A stretch of 21,265 bases of DNA from a virus, in the IMG/VR virus record IMGVR_UViG_3300037635_001390, positions 1 through 21,265 of that record. One strand, 5' to 3'. The notes under the pieces were generated by a model that saw only the letters and a program-made list of their open reading frames with translations, was not told where the DNA came from and did no database searches. Positions 14,264 to 21,265 of the stretch are shown piece after piece. The translations under genes and the position numbers were made by a program. Every line of letters begins with the position of its first letter. Positions within the stretch are counted from its first letter, which is position 1.

Positions 14264-15142
14264 TTATTTAAGGCCACCATTCATTTCTGGCCATACGATG
14301 CTATTTATTCTTCGGTTAAATCGTTCAGGATCTTTCATAATATTTTCGTAATCTTTTTCGATTCTTTTAGGTACGATTTTATCAATATTATCAGGTTGAT
14401 TCTTGTTCCACGCATCAGACAAGAACATATGATTTATATAACTGTGTCGAGTCTTCTCATCTATGATATCCTCATAGTAAAGAACCTGATAGTCGATGTG
14501 GTTTGCATCTAATATATCTGGCAACCCATAGATGTTGTATAACTCTTCAAAGAAGATACCGACATGATCCCAGCTGTGATTGGAAATCTGAATCTTATCT
14601 TTTCTGTTCATCAGTCTTTCCACAAACTGCCAGTCCACATTTCTACCACTCATGTGTTTCTGGTGTTCGTACCAGATAGCGTAACTCTTCAGATGATCCA
14701 ATACATTTCTACGAAGGGTGATGACCCAAGTTCTATCTTTATAGAGTTCCATACATTCTTCTAAGACATATGTGATAGAGGAAGTTGCCTTCACATTAAA
14801 CTCTATACCATCTTCCTTCAACTGTCTCAACACATTTACCTTATGCATTGCACGATCTTTTTTCGATCTGAATAACCAAGGGAATACTTGTTGGACAGTG
14901 ATGTCATCTCCTTTTCTAACGAGTTGTAACTCAGTGTTGACTTCTTCCGCCGATTTCTTTGTGTGGAAACTGTAGTCAGTACTATAGTCTAAAAAGAAAT
15001 CGTTGAAGGGCAGGTTATCTCCAGTGTGACCACTCTTGAGATTATATTTCTGTTCTACGTGTTTTTTCATCTCTTGAAAAAGAACAGTTCCACATGTTCT
15101 CTCTGGACAAACAAAGAAAGGTGTAGATTTTAGTTTAGGCAT
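14264..15142 (-). CDS. Sulfotransferase-like protein
   Basis: The N-terminus has FFVCPERTCGTVLFQEM (residues 9-25), where PERTCGT sits in the place of the PAPS 5'-phosphate loop (PRTGST-like) of sulfotransferases. The second signature is TLRRNVLDHLKSYA (142-155), matching the LRR-N-x6-S-Y pattern that binds the 3'-phosphate of PAPS. At 292 aa the size is right for the sulfotransferase family. It would transfer sulfate from host PAPS to a hydroxyl or amine of a glycan, lipid or small molecule. The PAPS loop is not canonical, so a related nucleotide-binding role cannot be excluded. It starts in an 8-nt overlap with the dehydrogenase gene. Confidence 0.68.
   Translation of the reverse strand: MPKLKSTPFFVCPERTCGTVLFQEMKKHVEQKYNLKSGHTGDNLPFNDFFLDYSTDYSFHTKKSAEEVNTELQLVRKGDDITVQQVFPWLFRSKKDRAMHKVNVLRQLKEDGIEFNVKATSSITYVLEECMELYKDRTWVITLRRNVLDHLKSYAIWYEHQKHMSGRNVDWQFVERLMNRKDKIQISNHSWDHVGIFFEELYNIYGLPDILDANHIDYQVLYYEDIIDEKTRHSYINHMFLSDAWNKNQPDNIDKIVPKRIEKDYENIMKDPERFNRRINSIVWPEMNGGLK
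14302..14309 (-). promoter_or_regulatory. Late-promoter-like octamer (AATAAATA) before the 2OG oxygenase gene
   Basis: The minus strand reads AATAAATA inside the end of the sulfotransferase-like gene, about 50 nt before the ATG at 14252. This junction also has one of the few true spacers in the island (11 nt). It fits the NATAAATA late promoter form, but the octamer is expected by chance in AT-rich DNA. Confidence 0.15.
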
Positions 15143-15695
15143 GGTGTGTCAGTTCCTTAATATTATATTCATTCTCTATCATAAATTGTATTGTTCTTGC
15201 AATCACTTTGGGATCCATACATCGAGTCAAGACTTCTTTCTGTTTTTCTTCAGACCAACCGTCCATGTGTTTCCTTGACGTAGGGGTGTCTACAAACCCA
15301 ACGTTGTACATCATACTACGACAGGTGTCATCGTTTGCAGCGATCCAAAAACTGTACGTCTCTAATGCTTTCTTATCTACGTTATAGTTGAGAGAAGAAA
15401 AGGGACGACCAGATAAATGGTCTTTGTGCCAACTACCGATATTGATAATGGTCTTTTTCTTTTTCTGCCACCCATTATATACGTTCTTCAAGAGTTTAAC
15501 TTGTCCGTCTGAATGATATGCATTGTTAATCAGAACGTCAAACTTATCCTTGATATAGTTCGCAGTTGTTTCCTTAGTGATATCCCAATTGTTAGATCTA
15601 CTACCACCTTCTACATGATACCCTTGACTATCTAAATGATCGTAAATAGCCTTACCAATACCACTTGTATGACCAGTAACAAATATGTTATACAA
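15135..15695 (-). CDS. Short-chain dehydrogenase/reductase, compact
   Basis: An NAD(P)-binding Rossmann fold with TGHTSGIG at residues 7-14 (the family TGxxxGIG), a SRSNNWDIT stretch (32-40) at the cofactor-specificity region, and LINNAY at 55-60 (NNAG motif with Tyr for Gly). The catalytic Ser88 is in NIGSW and the Tyr104-x3-Lys108 pair is in YNVDKKAL. It interconverts an alcohol and a ketone or similar. At 186 aa it is much shorter than the usual 240-260, lacking part of the C-terminal substrate-binding region, yet the catalytic set is complete. It overlaps by 8 nt both the desaturase before it and the sulfotransferase-like gene after it. Confidence 0.88.
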   Translation of the reverse strand: MYNIFVTGHTSGIGKAIYDHLDSQGYHVEGGSRSNNWDITKETTANYIKDKFDVLINNAYHSDGQVKLLKNVYNGWQKKKKTIINIGSWHKDHLSGRPFSSLNYNVDKKALETYSFWIAANDDTCRSMMYNVGFVDTPTSRKHMDGWSEEKQKEVLTRCMDPKVIARTIQFMIENEYNIKELTHHA

Positions 15696-16485
15696 TTGAG
15701 AAAAACCTTTTAATTACAAATCCTGTCAAGTCCAGTTCATACCATCTTTCCTGATAGTTGTATTTTGCAGGGTTTGCATGGTGATTGTTATGGAGTGTCT
15801 CTCCCAGTGCAAACGTGATGATATTTACAAAGATGCTGTTCAAACTCTTATCTTTCGTCTCGTGGTTACGGTATCCAAAGAAAACAGGTATACCATGCCC
15901 AAATGTATTCTGAAGCCCAAAGGTGAACCTGATCATGAACACAGGCAGCAAATAAGCATTTATCAAAAGCGTTGGCTCTATTATACCAAGAATCAAAACG
16001 TATGTCAAGATAATAATCCAGTACCACTCATGAAAAAATTTCACTGCAGGGTCTCTCATCTCCCTTGCAATGTTTTTAGGACTGATGCCTTTGTAACTGT
16101 TGATGTCTTGAATAGAGAAGAAGGATTTCCAGAACCCCACGAAGGTGGGTGATATCGGATCGTCCTCTGTGTCAGTAAAGACGTGGTGTGCACGATGGTA
16201 TTGTACCCAGAATGGAATAGATCCCTGTGTGGACAATGTCGTTACAAGACCAAGAAACCAGTGTCTCAACTTTCCAGTCTTAAACGATTTGTGTCCAAAG
16301 TATCGATGCAACCCTGCAGACGAACCCAACATAGTAATGAAGAACACACCAACAAGAAATGCAGGCAGACTGAACGTCGAAGGATAGACCAAGACAAACG
16401 GAACGGAAGCCCAACTAAGATATTGGACTCCCCTCAGTAATTTTATGTTATGAAAAGACTTAACCTGCGCCAAAATGGTTCTCAT
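15688..16485 (-). CDS. Membrane fatty-acid desaturase, delta-9 type (first of two)
   Basis: This is a di-iron integral membrane desaturase that would introduce a cis double bond into a fatty acyl chain. The three His boxes are HRYFGH (residues 60-65), HRAHH (97-101) and HNNHH (232-236). The additional Asn193 and His197 in NTFGH match the N-x3-H ligand pair of stearoyl-CoA desaturase, so the metal site looks complete. Hydrophobic stretches near 20-55, 75-95, 154-185 and 215-230 fit the usual four membrane helices. At 265 aa it is compact. The start at 16485 lies 26 nt inside the preceding TauD-like gene. It needs a host electron donor. Confidence 0.93.
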   Translation of the reverse strand: MRTILAQVKSFHNIKLLRGVQYLSWASVPFVLVYPSTFSLPAFLVGVFFITMLGSSAGLHRYFGHKSFKTGKLRHWFLGLVTTLSTQGSIPFWVQYHRAHHVFTDTEDDPISPTFVGFWKSFFSIQDINSYKGISPKNIAREMRDPAVKFFHEWYWIIILTYVLILGIIEPTLLINAYLLPVFMIRFTFGLQNTFGHGIPVFFGYRNHETKDKSLNSIFVNIITFALGETLHNNHHANPAKYNYQERWYELDLTGFVIKRFFSIV

Positions 16486-17494
16486 TGAATTCTTTTAACT
16501 CCGCTAGACGTTCTGTATATATTTTTGCGTGTTCTTCTTGGAAGTAGGGATTGTAGTTTTCAATCTCAATATTCTCATAACCGTGTTGGACTCGTAGCCC
16601 AAGTCTGTCTTTCACTTCACCAAGTCTACGGTGATTAGTGATACTGTTGTCAAAGAACAACCAATCGTTATCATTCTCGTACCAGTGATCCCATGCGTGA
16701 CGCATCAACTCTTCGTTGATCATCTCAAAAAACTTATCACTTTCTGACTGTGACATACCGACAATACCGTCTACAGTATTGATAGAGTAATGCATACCAC
16801 GAATACCGCCAGGCGACTGAATCACCATAGGGATATAAGTCTCATTCTCAGGGTTCATGTTAATACGCATCATTTCGTCTTGATCACCCAAGTCTTTGAC
16901 GTGCAACATGCCAGGCTTGTGACGATGAATACAAATCATGTCATCCAACTCAGAACGTAAAGTCTCAGAACACTCTTCGTAGAATGTTGCAGTTTCAAGG
17001 AACCCAGTAGATGATCCCTTCATGTTCTGTACACCCAACAACGCAACGCCAGGCGCAAAGATATGATTCCCTGCCTCGTTACTGTGCCACTTCAATTCAC
17101 CATCAGGGAAGATGCCTGTGTGGTCACCTTTCTTATCTTTGATGTCAGTGACTCGTTGTGTCCCTGCAGGGCCTTTTGTTTTGAAACGGTTTTTTACCAA
17201 CGCACGATGATAGTCTGCAATTCTATCATCGCCCTTTAGTGACAATGAAATGATTTCTTTTGCAGTTAGATCTGGATAGTTTGAACAGATATAATACATC
17301 CCACTGTATCGGGACGGGCCCCATTTGTTCACATACTTCGCCGCTTCTGTTTGTTTTACATTACAGTTGCGAATAATAGTAACCAGATTTGCCATGTGGA
17401 TCTTGCCGATCTCCATCCATTGGTCATCTGTCATTTCGTCAAAGTTCACATCATCGATGTATACTGAGTAGTTACCTCTTGAACTCACTTTCAT
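16460..17494 (-). CDS. TauD/clavaminate-synthase-like 2OG oxygenase with an atypical iron motif
   Basis: The protein of 344 aa shows the TauD-type pattern: GELKWHSNEAG with His137, a GSSTGF segment a little later, and WLFFDNSITNHRR, whose His288 and following Arg residues match the distal iron ligand and the 2-oxoglutarate-binding arginine. In TauD-type enzymes the first motif is H-x-D or H-x-E. Here it reads His-Ser-Asn-Glu, so the carboxylate is missing at the expected place (Asn139), with Glu140 next to it. I chose the ATG at 17494 because AAGGA lies 8 nt before it; an upstream ATG at 17515 would add seven residues. It overlaps the GNAT-like gene by 23 nt. Likely substrate: a small molecule or amino acid of this island; unknown. 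Confidence 0.75.
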   Translation of the reverse strand: MKVSSRGNYSVYIDDVNFDEMTDDQWMEIGKIHMANLVTIIRNCNVKQTEAAKYVNKWGPSRYSGMYYICSNYPDLTAKEIISLSLKGDDRIADYHRALVKNRFKTKGPAGTQRVTDIKDKKGDHTGIFPDGELKWHSNEAGNHIFAPGVALLGVQNMKGSSTGFLETATFYEECSETLRSELDDMICIHRHKPGMLHVKDLGDQDEMMRINMNPENETYIPMVIQSPGGIRGMHYSINTVDGIVGMSQSESDKFFEMINEELMRHAWDHWYENDNDWLFFDNSITNHRRLGEVKDRLGLRVQHGYENIEIENYNPYFQEEHAKIYTERLAELKEFNENHFGAG

Positions 17495-18071
17495 AATTAA
17501 AATCCTTCCTTCCATTATAAATTATATATTGCCACGATTGGTCATCTTCGATACCCATAGAACACAAGACTTCTGTGTCAGATACCTTCCAATCTATACC
17601 TGTATACTTACTTATCTGTTTTGCAATTTTTTGAGAACGACGACCTCTAGACTTATCATTACGCCCAACAAAGAAGTCATTGTGTCCTAGTTCTTGACAA
17701 ACTTTCAGTTGTTGTATTATATGATCCATCGTATCTAGTCTCATTCCATCTGTACCCTTTCCAAAGTTCAGATGCGCCCATTCTGGATCTATACAATATC
17801 GTGTACAAAGTCTTATGACACCATTGTATAGAGGGCGTGTCCATGCAAGAGAACCTAATACAGGTTGCTCGTTTACTGTCGTAACTGAATACGCCAGTGT
17901 TCGTTTTTTTAAAGTCTTGTCTACCACGTAGTTGTGGGATCTTCTTTTGTAATCATTCAACGAACCAACCTTGTCAAACAGGTATTCGATTTCTGGACTT
18001 GGTTCGGTAGTTGTAAAAGTGTGAGAAGGTAGATCAAGTTTTTTGTGTAGGGATAATTTCGAATAACTCAT
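17472..18071 (-). CDS. Putative GNAT-like acyltransferase
   Basis: This protein of 199 aa has an arrangement that resembles a GNAT fold. A strand TLAYSVTTVNEQPVLGSLAW (residues 59-78) is followed by a strand IRLCTRYCIDPEW, then a helix DTMDHIIQQLKVCQELG, then a strand NDFFVGRN. The classical acetyl-CoA loop (Q/R-x-x-G-x-G/A) is not clear; FGKGTDGMRL is the only candidate. The assignment is by overall shape and is weak. Its ATG at 18071 overlaps the preceding stop (ATGA), and its end runs 23 nt into the TauD-like gene. Confidence 0.45.
   Translation of the reverse strand: MSYSKLSLHKKLDLPSHTFTTTEPSPEIEYLFDKVGSLNDYKRRSHNYVVDKTLKKRTLAYSVTTVNEQPVLGSLAWTRPLYNGVIRLCTRYCIDPEWAHLNFGKGTDGMRLDTMDHIIQQLKVCQELGHNDFFVGRNDKSRGRRSQKIAKQISKYTGIDWKVSDTEVLCSMGIEDDQSWQYIIYNGRKDFNYESEFKR
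17503..17507 (-). promoter_or_regulatory. Shine-Dalgarno sequence that decides the TauD-like gene start
   Basis: The minus strand reads GGAAGGAAGGA, then TTTTAATT, then ATG at 17494. The 3'-most AAGGA is 8 nt from that ATG, an ideal spacing. The alternative ATG at 17515 would place this purine run inside the coding sequence. Confidence 0.6.
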
Positions 18072-18784
18072 AGTGTAAACTTATTACTCCTATGTAATAG
18101 GTTTCTCCTCGACCTTTTGAGTGTCGGTTCATCTGCGATCCCTGTCTCTATCTTTATCTTCTCTTTACGCATGGGAACAATCTGACAAAGAGGCGTTCCA
18201 GCGGGAATCGTTACACGACCTTCTGGAGTGTGCCAGAAAATATGAATATTAAATTCTGACTGAAACCCTTCACAAGAACCTGCACATGCAGTGAACTGAG
18301 GGTTGTCATCATATGCAACTGGTAATATTCTCAACTCATATCCATTTGGAATGTCGAAACAATACGGAATATGAATCTTAAATATATGATTGTGATTGCG
18401 CCCTGTGGGAACTTTCATTGGGCCTTTTCGTGTATCGAATACTTCGATGGGACGATGTTTATATTCAATTCTTTTGAGAAAGTCTTTCATCGCATTTGGA
18501 TAGAATATTTCATATCCGTCACTTTTTGTTTCAATAGTGAAATCATGCCACGTCTGTGCGATCCATCCCTCTTCCATAATATTACGGATGCCAGGACATT
18601 TGACTGCAGAGATAACAGATGCACGTCCATCAGTAACCTTACGGTACTTTTGAAATGCACTAGCGCAGTTCTTTACCCATTTGCGTTTATATTGTTTCGC
18701 AGGGTAGATAGGATACTCTTCTGTGATGATAGGTTCTTCGGAATAGAACTTAACAGAAGGTTTAGTGAGGAATGGTATATTCAT
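18068..18784 (-). CDS. Unknown phage protein with beta-rich C-terminal half
   Basis: This protein of 238 aa has no motif I can name with confidence. The first third is basic (AKQYKRKWVKNC). The rest alternates strands and turns: FKIHIPYCFDIPNGYELRIL, then SEFNIHIFWHTPEG, then VTIPAGTPLCQIVPM. The last phrase, a strand ending in a P-x-G-x-P-x-x-Q-I-x-P turn, is like the barrel closure of dUTPase-like folds, and the general layout recalls phage proteins of the DUF6065 kind; both are memory-based and uncertain. No signal peptide or membrane segment. It overlaps the B12-type radical SAM gene by 23 nt upstream and the GNAT-like gene by 4 nt downstream. Confidence 0.6.
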   Translation of the reverse strand: MNIPFLTKPSVKFYSEEPIITEEYPIYPAKQYKRKWVKNCASAFQKYRKVTDGRASVISAVKCPGIRNIMEEGWIAQTWHDFTIETKSDGYEIFYPNAMKDFLKRIEYKHRPIEVFDTRKGPMKVPTGRNHNHIFKIHIPYCFDIPNGYELRILPVAYDDNPQFTACAGSCEGFQSEFNIHIFWHTPEGRVTIPAGTPLCQIVPMRKEKIKIETGIADEPTLKRSRRNLLHRSNKFTL

Positions 18785-20420
18785 AATCGTAAACTCTCAA
18801 AGATTTTTTGAACGGACGGAACTTTCTTCCCATTTCGTCTTGTGCTTGTTCAAAGTTTTCACCAACATACATTAGTTCGTCTGCACGAAACATTGTGTGG
18901 AACCAGTAACGCAAAGACCCAGCACTAAGGATCTTTCCTTCGATCATTGCTTCTCTCCAGTGCGCACGATGTTCTTCGACTCGTGATTTCCAGAAAGGCA
19001 TCTTGTCCAAGTTATCAAAGAACCGTAGAATGTCTTCGCTCGGTTTCTTTATGTCTGGTAATAGTTTCGTGTTGTTAAAGGTATTCATCCACCAAGTATA
19101 GTCGTACATGGTCAACAGTTCTTCATGTGAAAACGAAAAACATGAATTGATAAGATCTTTTCTAACAATCTTTGTTTTATCGACGTTTTCATTGAAGTCA
19201 TCATACACCAAGTCTCTATTCCTGTGATAAAACTTAGGATGAACAGAATAGATATTCTCTCTCAGGGCATATGCGGAATGCAACTCCAGTTCATACTCTT
19301 CTCTATGGTCTAACAAGAGAGGCATATTAGGAACCGCTTCTAATGCATGGAACGCTTGAGTCTCCACACCGTGTCCATGATCTTTGTCTAACGTGTACAA
19401 CCACGACTCTGGTGTTTCGCCAGGCAGACCAAGGATCAATTCACTGTGGTAAGGAATGTCATTGTCTTTATAGTAATTGAGTAAATATTCTAACTGAGAT
19501 GTTTTGATGTTTGAACGATCATTATATGCCAGTGTCTTTTCCGACCAAGATTGGATACCCAACTTCAGAGGAGTCCAGTGACCACTCTCTGCAGCGAAGT
19601 TATCTTGGAAGAAGATCTTAGAAATCTCTGGTACATATTTGATACTGTTCTTTGCAGTACCACACAAACTGACAAACACATCTTCTCTCTTGTGGTCTCT
19701 CATGTACTTTGTCATGTCTAGGTCACGCTCGTACATTCCCCAGTTTGCATCGATGATCTTAATACCTGTCATCGCTTCTGAATCCATGATCAAGTCGAGT
19801 GTCTTGTAGTTGACATCTCCATCATACTTAGAAACCTTACCACCAGTCGCATCTCCCCAGTCGCAATACGCACACTTGAAAGGACAACCACGATTGGTTT
19901 CTAATACTGCAACAAACTTTTCATCTTTCCGTTTGAGGAACTTATCTAACGTGCCATCCACGTAAGGTGTTGGAGTTTCGTATGTGTAACGCTTTACATC
20001 TTTCTCCAGTTTATACCACTTCTGAGTAAAGTCTGGATACTCTTTCAACAACTGCACAAAGATCTCTTCACCAGAACCTGCGACAAATACATCTACCCAA
20101 GGACGTTCTCCCTCGTACTTCAACCACTCAGTGGGAGATACAGGAATGTTCGGGCCACCATACATGATTGTACAGTTCGGATATTTCTCTTTGTGATCCT
20201 TGGCGATTTGATCGACGTGATCTTGCGACCAGACATAACAAGTCAGACCCAAAATTTCACATTCTGGATCTGGTATGTCATCGTATTTGTAGATGGGTTC
20301 TAAAAATTCGCAGGCAGGTGGATCGTCTCTGTTCTTAACATAAGATTCCAAGACTGCAGAACTATAGGGGATGTAAGGCAAACTTCTTGGGATACTGAAT
20401 GATCCCATCTGAATTTTCAT
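18762..20420 (-). CDS. Radical SAM enzyme with cobalamin-binding-type N-terminal domain
   Basis: Residues about 1-130 look like a B12-binding Rossmann domain: LGLTCYVWSQDHVDQIAKD (58-76), then a TIMYGGPNIP strand and turn (84-93), then VFVAGSGEEIFVQLL (111-125), the usual GGP and G-x-GE features. The DxHxxG signature is absent, which is common in B12 radical SAM methylases. The radical SAM core has C179-x3-C183-x2-C186 in NRGCPFKCAYCDWG, and later ELILGLPGETPESW. The C-terminal 180 residues are helical and unassigned. The length of 552 aa is typical. Such enzymes methylate unreactive carbons or do radical rearrangements in natural-product pathways. It sits between a desaturase (3-nt spacer) and an unknown protein. 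B12 must come from the host. Confidence 0.88.
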   Translation of the reverse strand: MKIQMGSFSIPRSLPYIPYSSAVLESYVKNRDDPPACEFLEPIYKYDDIPDPECEILGLTCYVWSQDHVDQIAKDHKEKYPNCTIMYGGPNIPVSPTEWLKYEGERPWVDVFVAGSGEEIFVQLLKEYPDFTQKWYKLEKDVKRYTYETPTPYVDGTLDKFLKRKDEKFVAVLETNRGCPFKCAYCDWGDATGGKVSKYDGDVNYKTLDLIMDSEAMTGIKIIDANWGMYERDLDMTKYMRDHKREDVFVSLCGTAKNSIKYVPEISKIFFQDNFAAESGHWTPLKLGIQSWSEKTLAYNDRSNIKTSQLEYLLNYYKDNDIPYHSELILGLPGETPESWLYTLDKDHGHGVETQAFHALEAVPNMPLLLDHREEYELELHSAYALRENIYSVHPKFYHRNRDLVYDDFNENVDKTKIVRKDLINSCFSFSHEELLTMYDYTWWMNTFNNTKLLPDIKKPSEDILRFFDNLDKMPFWKSRVEEHRAHWREAMIEGKILSAGSLRYWFHTMFRADELMYVGENFEQAQDEMGRKFRPFKKSLRVYDYEYTIPH

Positions 20421-20423
20421 AAT

Positions 20424-21065
20424 TTAATCTCTCACAAATAATTTTTCAGCTAACCATCCACCAGTATCCCACTTGTGTAGTCTTACACGTTTGGAATTCT
20501 CGTGGTGATTCTTGTGATACCCTTCTCCAGCGATAAAGAAATTTAACCAAGGGACATTTGCGCCTCCCTCAGTTCGATGTCCGATTGTATTCAACAAACC
20601 AAATCCGACTTTCGCAAAGATGAATGGAACAAGTGCATATGCCACCCAGAAGTAAGGACTGATTAGAAACGCAACAACGTTATGTGCGATAAGAATTTTT
20701 AAATGATGATTGTGAAAGAAAACAAGTCTAGGGTTTGCAAACAAATCTTTTGCATACTTTGTTGGTATGCTTGGGATGTCCCATATTGTCAATAGTACTT
20801 TCCAAAACCCTACATGCTTTGCACTGTGTGGGTCTTTATCTGAATCTGAATGATGGTGATGCATTCTATGTGATGCAATCCAACCAATAGGCGTCCTAAT
20901 GTACGCCACAGATAACATAAACAAACCAACCCATTCAAACCAGACAGGGACTTTGAATTGTTTATGACAGTAGTATCGGTGCAACAATATAGATGCGCCG
21001 AAGTGGGAGATGATTTCACTCCACACTATCCCGATCAGTATTGCAACAACTAGTGTCTCAAACAT
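20424..21065 (-). CDS. Membrane fatty-acid desaturase, delta-9 type (second, shorter)
   Basis: The three His boxes are HRYYCH (residues 29-34), HRMHH (66-70, extended to HRMHHHH) and HKNHH (184-188). Asn159 and His163 in NTIGH supply the N-x3-H pair, so all expected di-iron ligands are present. Hydrophobic segments lie near 4-28, 44-64, 122-145 and 140-158. At 213 aa it is about 50 residues shorter than the other desaturase in this window, mostly at the N-terminus. The two are homologous but well diverged, which argues for different substrates or separate acquisition rather than a fresh duplication. The gene starts 5 nt after the stop of the partial gene upstream. Confidence 0.92.
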   Translation of the reverse strand: MFETLVVAILIGIVWSEIISHFGASILLHRYYCHKQFKVPVWFEWVGLFMLSVAYIRTPIGWIASHRMHHHHSDSDKDPHSAKHVGFWKVLLTIWDIPSIPTKYAKDLFANPRLVFFHNHHLKILIAHNVVAFLISPYFWVAYALVPFIFAKVGFGLLNTIGHRTEGGANVPWLNFFIAGEGYHKNHHENSKRVRLHKWDTGGWLAEKLFVRD

Positions 21066-21070
21066 TTATT

Positions 21071-21265
21071 TCACTTTCTCTCTAATAGATACTTTGAGAA
21101 CCATGCTTTATCTCTCTGCATGTTTTTGTATCTTTGGTTAAATAAGTATACCGGCGCATCAGTCTCTTCTAATACAGTTTGGTATGATACGTATTTATCT
21201 TCTATTGAGTACATATCGTAGTTTGTATTCTCAAAAATATACTGATCGATTCCTCTTCTGTAAAA
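21071..21265 (-). CDS. Unknown protein, C-terminal part only (cut by window edge)
   Basis: An open frame enters at the right edge and ends with TGA at 21071-21073, giving the last 64 residues of a protein. The visible part is charged and aromatic-rich (GIDQYIFENTNYDMYS, then DAPVYLFNQRYKN, ending AWFSKYLLERK). No family is recognised. The stop is 5 nt before the desaturase ATG, the same tight spacing as the rest of the operon, which supports it as a genuine gene end. Confidence 0.6.
   Translation of the reverse strand, partial: FYRRGIDQYIFENTNYDMYSIEDKYVSYQTVLEETDAPVYLFNQRYKNMQRDKAWFSKYLLERK

Noticed and set aside
18371-18811. Plus-strand open frame of 146 codons
   Set aside because: Antisense to the 238-residue protein and the end of the B12-type radical SAM gene. 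Cys/Phe-rich composition typical of shadow frames.
1-21265. tRNA genes, CRISPR arrays, transposons, homing endonucleases, rho-independent terminators
   Set aside because: I looked for them on both strands and saw none. Nearly every base is accounted for by minus-strand coding sequence, and the small gaps hold no hairpin followed by a T-run.

Overview
The window reads as a piece of a tailed marine phage genome of the T4-like (myovirus) group. A DNA replication and late-transcription block homologous to T4 gp33, gp59, gp32, UvsX and gp41 lies in T4-like order. It sits next to a large block of metabolic genes of the kind marine T4-like phages carry. Every gene I can support is on the minus strand, so transcription runs from high to low coordinates. 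The DNA is AT-rich (about 40% GC by eye), coding density is near total, and I see no tRNA, insertion sequence, integrase or CRISPR array. The host cannot be read from the sequence. A marine bacterium is likely, and the PcyX-like bilin reductase recalls uncultured marine viruses thought to infect non-cyanobacterial hosts.

Region 1 (21265 to about 9037) is a tightly packed biosynthetic island. It holds a partial unknown gene, a compact membrane fatty-acid desaturase, a B12-domain radical SAM enzyme, an unknown protein, a GNAT-like protein, a TauD/clavaminate-synthase-like oxygenase, a second desaturase, a short-chain dehydrogenase and a sulfotransferase-like protein. These are followed by a second 2-oxoglutarate oxygenase, an unknown protein, a DegT-type PLP aminotransferase, a second radical SAM enzyme and a NodU/CmcH-type carbamoyltransferase. 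The enzyme set fits the making or decorating of a glycan, lipid or small molecule, but the product cannot be deduced.

Region 2 (9049 to 5522) holds a methyltransferase-like protein, then a bilin cassette (a compact heme oxygenase coupled to a PcyA/PcyX-type ferredoxin-dependent bilin reductase), then two tandem SGNH-hydrolase paralogues. A 36-residue gene that is easy to miss bridges into gp33.

Region 3 (5525 to 1) is the phage core: gp33 late coactivator, an inserted QueC-like PP-loop protein, gp59 helicase loader, gp32 single-strand binding protein, a small conserved-looking protein, UvsX recombinase, gp41 helicase and the start of a gene cut by the window edge. The only sizeable non-coding gap is the 46-nt leader of gp32. 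It contains three tandem copies of a short motif at about 10-11 nt spacing, directly before a strong Shine-Dalgarno sequence, and is a candidate operator.

Most junctions overlap by 1, 4 or 8 nt (TAATG, ATGA, ATGNNTAA), which suggests one long polycistronic unit with translational coupling throughout. Functional calls come from motif reading and remembered family sequences. No database search was run.
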